Under the pieces are notes generated by a model. It was not told where the DNA came from. It was given only the letters and a program-made list of their open reading frames with translations, and ran no database searches. Below, piece after piece: positions 53,901 through 60,331 of a stretch of 64,000 nucleotides of DNA (position 1 is the first letter of the stretch; the number at the start of each line of letters is the position of its first letter). Position numbers and translations under genes: made by a program. The stretch covers positions 1,798,001-1,862,000 of the forward strand of contig JAESUZ010000980.1 of NCBI GenBank assembly GCA_017311185.1. The letters are read 5' to 3'. The stretch comes from Proteles cristata cristata (taxonomy: Eukaryota; Chordata; Mammalia; Carnivora; Hyaenidae).

Positions 53901-56900
53901 TCACTAGTTTATTTTTTTAAGTTTAGTTATTTATTTTGAGAGACAGAGAGAGAACATGGGTGGGGTACGGGCAGAGAGACAGAGGGAAATTTTTAAGCAG
54001 GCTCCACAGGGTCAGCCCAGAGCCCAATGTGGGGCTCAAACAAACAAGACTGTGAGATCATGACCTGAGCCGACATCAAGAATCAGATGCTTAAGCGACT
54101 GAGCCACTCAGGTGCCCCATGAACACACTAGTTTTAAAAAGTACTGCATACTTTATTTTTTGAGGAGAGAGTCTATAGCCTTTAACAGATTCTCAAAGGC
54201 TTACCTCCCCTACAGCAAGATCAAGAACCATTTTTTGGTGATGGAAGCTAATTGTGATACTGGTCTAACAGCCAGATACATTATAAGGGAAATCTGTTCC
54301 CTTATTCTCATTACCACAACTACTGTTTTCCCCTTCCCTATCCTACAATACCTTAAGCTACATTAAAAGAATTTTATGGTTTTTTTAAAAAATAATTTTA
54401 TGTTCTTAGACACAGTTTGAATTTTCCACACCAATATTGCCCAGGTAACTGATAGGTGCCTGGAAAAAAAATATAGAAAGCACAGTAATGCATTTTTAAT
54501 AACAGATTAACATTCCATACGTGTTTTTTAACTGGCATCATTTTATTTTTTTAAAGTAATCTCTAAGCCCAATGTGGGACTTGAACTCCTGACTCAGGGA
54601 TCAATACTCACATACTCTACCATCTGAGCCAGCCAGATGCCCCTTCATTGGCATTCATGTTTTGCCTGAGCTAACAGAAACTGAAAGTATTCTAGGAGCT
54701 TCAGGAAAAGTCACGTAGGGCTTGAAACATGAGTAGAACTGGATTTAAGTAGAGCTGGATTATCTAGTAGGGATATTAATCATGTGCTTTAAAGCATCAG
54801 CAAAGCCTGAGTAATCCAATTTTTAAAAATAATATATATTACAAAATATATTAGCCACAGGGAAGAGTAATAACCACAGGTAAAATTAGAAACTCACTGA
54901 ATTTTCTTTTCCTAGCTATATTCTCAGTTCTGTTCAACTTTTTATCAAATACGAGGGTGGTGGAGGGAATTCATGATCTTTTCAGCTATTAAGGTTTTCT
55001 TGGCCTTCCCTTGTGTATAATATTGATAATTCTATCCAAACATTTTATTCTCTGTGCCTCACAAGATTGTAAGAGAATCCTCAAAAGGGAAGGTTTAAGA
55101 GCTAAGATATTAGCTTAAGATATGCCGCACTGTTCTAAATGCTTATATGTTCATCAATTCATTTAAAATTCACAACAGCCTATGACGTAGGGACCACTCT
55201 TAGTGTCCAATTTATAACTAGGAAAATTGTAAGGTTTTTCCAGTAGAAAGGAGAGGCGGGAGCGGAGAGGACAGGCCCCAGGACACTGCGTGAGCTGGAT
55301 TTCTGAATCACTAAGCAACTCTGCTACCAGAGTTCTGAGCACTTTTTCAGTTCTAAGAGTAATCATTTAATTTACAACAGAGTCTAACAGCCCAATGACT
55401 CCCTCGCCAGTTTCCTATCCGCTTGTTGGCAGAAATCGCCGTCATCCCTATTAAACAGACCTCATCTTCCCTTATTCAAGGCACTAGTACCAGGCATTGC
55501 ACAAGTCTTGTAAAAAAGAATTCGCTGTCTGCATCCGTTTCACACGTGTGTTATGTAGTGAGCATTGGCTGCTGTCCGGTGGGCCGACTCTCCGAAATGA
55601 ACGTTTGGGCTAAGGTTTCTGGCGTAATGGACCCAGCACGCAAAACCCAGGTGTTGAGTGCTGAGGGAGTAGAGGACTCTAACAGTAGGGAGCCTCGGCC
55701 GCCTGGGGTGAGGGGGGGTGTTCAGTCAGTTAAGCGGGGTCCAACTGGGCTAGGGTCATGATCTCATAGTTCGTGGGTTCGAGCCTGCTTGGTATGGTGT
55801 GTCTCCCTCTCTCTCTCTGCCCCTCCCCCAACTCTCTCTCTCTCTCTCTCTCTTTCTCAAAAATAAATAAGCATTTTAAAAAATTAAATAAATAAATGTA
55901 GGGAAGCCACGTAGTGGTACCAGGCCCGGGCAGGACTCTTATGTCAGAAGAGTTAGCTGTTTCTTCTGATTAAAATAGGAAGCAGTACTTTGCCTAAGAC
56001 ATCAAACACCCTCGTTCGAAGTTGGCAGTTAGGAATCCTATGCTTTTTCAAATGCGAGGTGGTTGTACAGGGGAGGAAGGGAAACAGGAGAGAAATCTCG
56101 CTTTAATCGCGTGAACTCGCTGGGAGACCGCGTGCGCCTCCATTGGGGGCAGGGGGAGCGCAGCACCCAGAGGAGGGCGGGGGACGCGGCGGGCGGCGGG
56201 CGGCGGGGGGTGGGGGGGCTGCAGGGGAGGAGCCCAGGGCTCCCTCCCCCTAGGCTTCGTCCGGTTCCTAGCGCCCGTTCCCCCGGCCAGCCGCAGACCC
56301 GTTGACAGCAGAGGCCCCGCGTGGGGCGACTTCACAGGGTGTCCCATTGGCAGCGAATTCCGAGCGGACGGCGCTCCCCTGGATAGAGACGCCCACAGGC
56401 GGAGGGGAAGGGCAGAGTCTGGGGGCCGCTTCCGCCAACCGCGAGGAGGAGAGGAGGGGCGGGCTGATCACGAGAGGCTGGGGCGGGCCGCCCGGCGCCC
56501 GACCTCGGCAGAAGAAGGGAGGGAGCCGAGGGGCGAGCGCTGGGGAGCCGCATGGAGCCCTCGGCCGACTGGCTCGCGACCGCGGCTGCACGGGGTCGCG
56601 CCGAGGAGGTGCGGGCGCTGCTCGCGGCGGGGGCGCCGCCCAATGCGCGGAACCGCCTGGGTCGGAGCCCGATTCAGGTGGGTGAGCCAGCCTGCCTGCC
56701 TCGGGAGGAGGGGGTGGCGGGCGCCTTTGGAGCACAAGGTTTGCAAAAGAGTTGGTACCCGGTGAGCGTTGCGACTCTTGGGTCAGGGGAGACTTCCTGG
56801 TGTGTTCCCTGGTGGCGTTTTGGGGGTGGGAAGCCCACCCCTGGTCCAAGTGCTGGGGGCTTAGGGAGCCGCGGGAGAAATGAGGAGACCTGTGGGGGTG

Positions 56901-59900
56901 CAGATCTGTATAATGTGGTAGAGATCTGGAGGGGAGAGCCTATTTGTGTTAATATAGCCCGAGGGATGTTCTTTATCAGATATACAGTTACGAAAGTTTG
57001 AGGTAAAAAGCAAGATTTTAAAGAAATGTAAGGTTTGTTGGGCCCACTTAGCTCGGAACTCAGCTGAAGGGATCTGACCATCTTCCTTGCTACGGGGGGG
57101 ATTGCAGGGGAAACCTCTGCTGTTTAAGTTGAATAAATATCTACTGAAATTATTCAGAAGCAACTATGTATTGTGTTTATTTTAACTTTAACCGAATAAG
57201 AAAAATATATGCTTGCAAGAATTTAGAAAATACAGACATATATGAAGAAAAACAGTGTGATCTTGCCTAACATGTTGTCAATTTAGTTACCCTTTTGAGG
57301 GTATCCCCTATTATTTTTGTTATTTTTAACTTTGCTCGCTATAGATTAACTTATTTGGAAAAGAGTTTTAAATTCCTCATTGTTCAAAAATGTCTTTTCT
57401 CCCGTTCTCCAGTTGTGTTGGGGGTGGGGGGGAGTATTTGTCGTTTTTGTTTGCCTTCATTAACTTCCTCAATCCAGGCTAAAAATAAAAAAAACAAAAA
57501 CGATTTCTTCCTGGCAGTCACCAACCTAGTTTTATTACCAGCATCGACAATGATTTCTGATTCTGAAAAATAAAATGTATATGAAACAAAGGCTCATGGC
57601 ACAGACTCCAGCATAAGGAGACAAAGGAAAGTAATTATACTTGCAATTTCACAGATTTCAGGAGTCCATCTTCCTTTCCTGAAACTATGCTATGTTGGAC
57701 AAATTTTATGCACTTTAAAATATGAACACAAAAATAAGGGGTGCCTGGGTGGCTCAGTCTGTTAAACCTCCTCTCGACTTTGGCTCAAGTCATAATCTCA
57801 GGGCTCCTGAATTTGAGCCTGGCATCTGGCTCTGTGCTGACAGCTGGGGCTTGGACCCTACTTCCAATTCTGTGTCTCCCTCTCTCTCTCAGATAAACAT
57901 TAAAATTTTTTTAATAAAAATAAAATAAAATACTGATACAAAAATAAAACCAAAATACCTTAAAATTTGAGATTATTTGGGATTTGTATTGTGGAGAGAT
58001 TTTGAGAGTACAGAGGTTTTGTGATAATAGAAGAAAAGCATGAGTCCTCTAAAAATAATGCATGCATGATTCCTAATTTGATATCTCTAAAATTTTGCCT
58101 GGAGGCTGAATTAGCCTTGATGGTCTGGAATACGTTAGAAGAGACCTCATTTATTTAAATACAAAAAGAAAAAACAGTTGGATAGTTTTAGCAACTTTTT
58201 AAATGGGAAGGATAAAAACATAGAGAAAAGGGGGCATGATTTTGGTTTAGAACCCTAACCAAACTTGTGTTTAATATAAAACTATTTAGTTTATAGAAAA
58301 ATTTAAAGTTCACATCTTATCAAATGGATTGAACACTCTAAAAATATGTGTTTAATTGATTCTTTTTTTTTTTTTTTGCTTTGCATTGCTATTTAAATAA
58401 TTAAGTGTTAGGTTTTCTTTCATATTTGAAAATAATGAAAACATTTAAAATCAATTAAATGAAAAGCGCTTTGTTGGGTAAACAATGTTTCATCTGCTAT
58501 GTTTTCACTTGCATCATATATAGACAGAGAGGTTGATGTCTTCTAAGAAGAGGTTTTAGACATGTGTTTCCTAGTTCTGGCAGTAGAGCCCCCAAAAGAT
58601 TCTGGTCCTTAGGTGTGGCCCCTTTGTTCTGGAAGTTGACCCTATAATCTATTAGAAATCTTGCATAAATAAGCAGTTAACAGTGTGATAGCTTTTCCAG
58701 TTTTCTTTTAAAAGAGTGCATTCTTCTACTTTGTGTAAAAAAATGTAAAATATCTTGATGATACTTTTTAATACTGATCACATGATGACATGATAGTATT
58801 GAAATTGTTGGGTTAAATCAAGACATTCTTGAAGCTAATTTTACCTTTTTACTATTTTCAGATGTGGTTACTATAAAACTTAAAATTACAAAAAAAATAA
58901 AAGAGTGCATTCTTCTAATGCACTGCAAGTGGGGTTTTTTTTGTTTGTTTTTTTGTTTTTTTTTTTGTAGCTGTAATTGGCTTCACTTATATATTCTACC
59001 TTTTTGAAGATCAGTTTCACTTTTCTAGGACAAGAATCAACCACCACAGTATAACTTATTATGATTCCTTGGTTTAGAAAAATTAAATAATTCATGTTTA
59101 ATACACAATGTAACTAAAAATAAGTAATTCCTCCTTATAAGTCACTGTTGTGTAGCTAATATAATAATAGTTGCCCTAAAAAATAATTATCTATCACTGC
59201 CATCCACCATGAAACAGTTAAATTGTAAGGTTGCTGTGATTGTGGATACTATTTAAAAATTCCTCTTTGGTGATGACTTTGTTTCAAAGATGATTTATGA
59301 AACAAATGATGGGAGCACTTCCTATTTAATGAACTCTCAGAGTGTAAACTTGGAAAGTTGCTTAGTTTCCTCTTTCTGCTGTAACAAATTACCACAAGTT
59401 TAGTGGCTCAAACTTACATAAATTTATTATCTTATAGTCCTGGAGGTCAAACATCTAAAATGGATCCATAGGGCTGCATTCCTTTTGGAAGTTGTAGGGG
59501 AGAATCTATTTCCTTGCCCTTTGCAACTTCCAATGACCATCAGCATTCCTTGACTTGTGGCCCCTGCATCTTTTCTCTGACCTCCATTCTTAGATCTGTG
59601 CTCTGTGACCTTGTTATAAGGAAATTTGTGATTACTTGATTACCTTTGACCCATCCTGAGAATCCAGATTAATCTCCCTCAAAATTCTTAATTTAATCAC
59701 ATCTGAAAAGTCTCTTTTGCCATGTCAGGTAATATATTCACAGCTTTCAAATGGACATCTTTGGGAGGCATTATTTAACTTATCACAGGAAGGAATTTGG
59801 GGGCTGGTTAGACAAGCCTCATTTTATAATGAAAGAAAGTGAATTTAAACATTCTGTTGTCTGTGCCTCGGGCAGTGCTGTGTGTGTGGCTGGAACCCCA

Positions 59901-60331
59901 CAGAAGTTTAGAGAATATAATGGCATTCAATGTGTACCGAAAAATGGAATGAGTACACTGGAGAACTACCTAAGGGAGTTGGTAACTGAAAGCAAATAGA
60001 GAGTAACTAGACACCTGTTGCTTGTACCGTGTCTGCACGGGGAGGGGGTTTCACAAATAGTTTCTCTAAATGACTCCTGACCCTGCCACCTGGCACCGCC
60101 CTGACCGCTCTGCTCTCTCCCGCAGGTCATGATGATGGGCAGCACTCGCGTGGCCGAGCTGCTCCTGCTCCACGGCGCGGACCCCAACTGCGCCGATCCC
60201 GCCACCCTCACCCGACCTGTGCACGACGCCGCCCGGGAGGGGTTCCTGGACACGCTGGTGGTGCTGCACCGGGCCGGGGCGAGGCTGGATGTGCGCGATG
60301 CCTGGGGCCGCCTGCCCGTGGACCTGGCTGA
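31718..60331 (+). CDS. CDKN2A: CDKN2A alternative product p14/p19ARF (exon 1-beta + exon 2 frame +1)
   Basis: The coding sequence is join(31718..31910, 60126..60331), 132 codons plus stop, the same length as human p14ARF. ARF is a basic nucleolar protein that sequesters MDM2 and stabilises p53. Exon 1-beta gives 64 codons plus one base, so exon 2 is read one frame away from p16. Visible features: N-terminus [13 protein letters not shown] followed by GPPRV (the conserved MDM2-binding and nucleolar segment), the GEWAAPGA motif at residues 32-39, and an arginine-rich C-terminal half beginning GHDDGQ and ending ARGPG. The ATG has A at -3 and is the first in frame. There is exactly one lysine, K48 (AAG at 31859-31861); human ARF is lysine-free. 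Both the exon 1-beta donor CAG/GTAAGA and the exon 2 acceptor are canonical. Confidence 0.95.
32205..32250 (+). repeat. (AC)23 microsatellite
   Basis: Uninterrupted AC array about 300 bp after exon 1-beta. Confidence 0.97.
32988..33112 (+). mobile_element. Short carnivore tRNA-Lys SINE
   Basis: AGGCGCCTGGCTGGCTCAG head and TAGAGATTACTTAAAAATAAGATCTT-type tail. Confidence 0.78.
34938..35040 (+). mobile_element. Short carnivore tRNA-Lys SINE
   Basis: GGGGGCACCTGACTGTCTCAG head, GTTCAAGCCCCATGTTGGGC middle; (T)ATACATTTTT flanks both sides. Confidence 0.75.
35500..35561 (+). repeat. A18 run joined to (GT)22
   Basis: Poly-A (35500-35517) runs directly into a GT array. Confidence 0.96.
36941..37173 (-). 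mobile_element. Felid SINE, antisense
   Basis: It ends ACTGAGCCACCTAGGTGCCCC; AGTAGCAxxTATATTTTA flanks it. Confidence 0.9.
37728..37905 (+). mobile_element. MER5-like hAT remnant
   Basis: ATCATTACCTGGACTGCTGTTTAAAA, then GGAAATCTAATTCAGCAT and AAGAATCTGCATTTTAT, as in MER5-class elements. Confidence 0.5.
38295..38375 (+). repeat. Compound (GATA)n(CATA)n microsatellite
   Basis: About ten GATA units followed by about ten CATA units, both uninterrupted. Confidence 0.97.
38597..38676 (+). repeat. (AC)n followed by TATATGTA array
   Basis: A short AC run leading into alternating TA with TG/CA interruptions. Confidence 0.9.
38677..41447. other. Non-coding, nothing recognised
   Basis: 2.8 kb of AT-rich intronic DNA with a T-rich run at 38820-38845. 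Several short open frames (38848-39096, 39106-39333, 40404-40667 on -) have no recognisable features. Confidence 0.5.
41448..41800 (-). mobile_element. ERVL-MaLR LTR (MLT1 type), antisense
   Basis: This strand reads AACAGACATTTATTTTCTCA, AGCTCTGGAGGCTGGAAGTT, then TTATAAGGACATCCGTGGTA and CATTTTACCTTAATTTTCTC, the reverse complement of the MaLR LTR layout. Confidence 0.8.
42175..42442 (+). mobile_element. Felid SINE with expanded CT region
   Basis: Perfect 14-bp duplications AGAGTTGGGGCTGG at 42161-42174 and 42443-42456. The body contains a duplicated TTGTGCGCTCGCTC and a long CTCTCTCT run. Confidence 0.93.
42457..43598. other. Non-coding, unassigned
   Basis: Relatively GC-balanced sequence with C-runs (42980-43000) and a CTTTC tract (42520-42550). 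Open frames 42562-42873 (-) and 42922-43308 (+) overlap in opposite directions; neither has recognised domains. Confidence 0.4.
43616..43840 (+). mobile_element. Felid SINE with perfect 17-bp target duplication
   Basis: AGAAGCCACCAAGTCCT lies at 43599-43615 and 43841-43857. The head is GGAGCACCTGGGTGGCTCAG and the tail ATAAATAAATAAAAAAC. The perfect flanks imply a fairly young insertion. Confidence 0.94.
43858..45785. other. Non-coding, nothing recognised
   Basis: 1.9 kb; a C10 run at about 45120-45130. No gene or repeat that I can name. Confidence 0.45.
45790..46000 (-). mobile_element. Old L1 3' UTR fragment, antisense
   Basis: TATATTTAAAGTATACAATTTGATGTGTTC and CACAGTCAAGATACCAAGCA follow the reverse complement of L1M 3' ends. 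Confidence 0.5.
46485..46690 (-). repeat. MIR SINE, antisense
   Basis: TTTACTGAGCCTACTGTGTGC, TAATAACCCTATAAGGTAAG, GGGGAAATGGAGGCTCAGAA and CACAGAGCTGGTAAATGAGG appear in reverse-MIR order. Confidence 0.8.
46850..47290 (+). mobile_element. Old L1M-type fragment
   Basis: AAGCAATTTTGCAATATGTGTCAAGAG, then AACACCTTAAATATCTGACAACAG and GCAGCTGTTAAAAGTAGTG follow the old L1 ORF2 3' end. Heavily diverged, no intact frame. Confidence 0.5.
47640..47755 (+). repeat. MIR remnant
   Basis: AGCTGCTTAATGCTTGTCACATAGTTGGGGTTCAATAAATGG, typical of the MIR 3' part. Confidence 0.65.
47945..47987 (+). repeat. (AC)21 microsatellite
   Basis: Uninterrupted AC array preceded by GATA/TACA-like words from 47905. 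Confidence 0.97.
47990..49489. other. Non-coding, nothing clear
   Basis: 1.5 kb of unique-looking DNA; a weak MIR-like piece may lie at 48850-48940. Confidence 0.4.
49490..49705 (-). mobile_element. Old L1 3' UTR fragment, antisense
   Basis: GTACAAAATTCAAACATTAC, CCAGTTCCTCATTTCC and TCTTTCCAGAGATATTCTATG match reverse-complement L1M 3' sequence. Confidence 0.55.
49745..49966 (-). mobile_element. Felid SINE, antisense
   Basis: GA-rich body, ends ACTGAGCCACCGAGGCACCC. Lies 35 bp from an oppositely oriented SINE at 50001. Confidence 0.9.
50001..50210 (+). mobile_element. Young felid SINE with 16-bp target duplication
   Basis: AAAAACAGCTTTTATG is duplicated at 49985-50000 and 50211-50226. Shares subfamily-diagnostic words with the 3673-3917 copy and has a near-consensus head, so it is one of the youngest copies here. 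Confidence 0.94.
50795..51796 (-). mobile_element. 5'-truncated L1, antisense, about 1 kb
   Basis: On the reverse strand this is the ORF2 C-terminal part and 3' UTR (this strand: GTTGCAAATGGCAAGATTTC, AATGACTGCACCAGTTTGCA, GAGTTGATCTCTCATTGTAG). CACTCTCACTTxC flanks both ends. Stops break ORF2, leaving the - strand open frames 51425-51691 and 51549-51806 as relics. Confidence 0.92.
51797..52480. other. Non-coding, possible old L2
   Basis: CT-rich sequence with TTGCCTGGAACATCTTGCTCTCC at about 52326, a phrase typical of reverse L2. Too diverged for a firm call. Confidence 0.4.
52485..52680 (-). repeat. MIR remnant, antisense
   Basis: TTTAATACCTACAACAGCTCTTTGAGGCAT, ACAGATGAGAAAGCAAACCC and TTAAGTAACTTTGTTCAAAG, in reverse-MIR order. 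Confidence 0.65.
52895..53085 (+). mobile_element. Felid SINE
   Basis: GGGACACCTGGGTGACTCAG head and CTCAAAATAAATAAACTT tail. Confidence 0.88.
53602..53808 (-). mobile_element. Felid SINE, antisense
   Basis: T17 tail on this strand, then a GA-rich body, ending ACTGAACCACCCAGGCATC. Confidence 0.87.
53911..54117 (-). mobile_element. Felid SINE, antisense
   Basis: Ends ACTGAGCCACTCAGGTGCCCC; ATGAACxCACTAGTTT flanks it. Confidence 0.88.
54546..54643 (-). mobile_element. Short carnivore SINE, antisense
   Basis: AAAGTAATCTCTAAGCCCAATG, GACTTGAACTCCTGACTCAG and CTGAGCCAGCCAGATGCCCC, the reverse of the short tRNA-Lys type. Confidence 0.75.
54644..55690. other. Non-coding; weak MIR-like piece
   Basis: No gene recognised. 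A reverse-MIR-like segment may lie at 55125-55230. The open frame 55423-55761 runs into a SINE and has no similarity that I recognise. Confidence 0.4.
55697..55895 (+). mobile_element. Felid SINE, internally deleted, upstream of p16 promoter
   Basis: The head GCCTGGGGTGAGGG is altered, and GTTCGAGCCTGCTTGG shows loss of the segment normally between GTTCGAGCCC and GAGCCTG. The tail is AAAAATAAATAAGC. It lies about 190 bp from the edge of the p16 CpG island. Confidence 0.82.
56080..56551 (+). promoter_or_regulatory. CDKN2A: p16INK4a promoter and CpG island
   Basis: This is a CG-dense block, extending to about 56.72 kb across exon 1-alpha. GC-boxes are seen at 56454-56463 (GAGGGGCGGG) and 56480-56487 (GGGGCGGG). 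A four-run guanine tract lies at 56191-56218. The 100 bp before the ATG looks colinear with the human p16 5' region as I remember it (GGGCTGATCACGAGAGG-type block). The island is a classic site of Polycomb silencing and tumour methylation in human; nothing here proves that in this species. Confidence 0.75.
56191..56218 (+). promoter_or_regulatory. Potential G-quadruplex in p16 promoter
   Basis: Four guanine runs of 3, 3, 6 and 7 are separated by loops CGGC, CGGC and T. This satisfies the usual G3+N1-7 rule, 334 bp upstream of the p16 ATG. Confidence 0.6.
56552..56677 (+). CDS. CDKN2A: CDKN2A exon 1-alpha coding part (p16)
   Basis: There are 42 codons in phase 0, ending GRSPIQ with donor CAG/GTGGGTGAG. 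The ATG context GCCGCATGG is strong. Ankyrin repeat 1 (residues 3-32) and the PPNARN turn are visible. The exon sits inside a CpG island. Confidence 0.96.

Larger units (their letters stand above)
31911..56080 (+). other. CDKN2A: Long intron between exon 1-beta and exon 1-alpha region
   Basis: This 24-kb stretch is spliced out of ARF transcripts and lies upstream of p16. It holds about ten felid SINEs, short SINEs, L1 and MaLR fragments, MIRs and five microsatellites (listed separately). Between them, 33.1-34.9 kb and 37.2-41.4 kb are AT-rich with no coding signal. The open frames at 42922-43308 and 43426-43809 lack recognisable similarity; the latter overlaps a SINE. Confidence 0.8.
56678..60125 (+). 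other. CDKN2A: CDKN2A intron 1-alpha
   Basis: The 3.45-kb intron lies between exon 1-alpha and exon 2. It contains a felid SINE (57738-57937), several poly-T/poly-A runs, and an antisense MaLR LTR (59361-59788) ending about 340 bp before exon 2. The rest is AT-rich and unremarkable. Confidence 0.9.

Noticed and set aside
56268..56849. 193-codon open frame on the - strand across the p16 promoter and exon 1-alpha
   Set aside because: It overlaps the known p16 exon antisense in a CpG island, is Pro/Ala/Arg-rich and has no recognisable domain.
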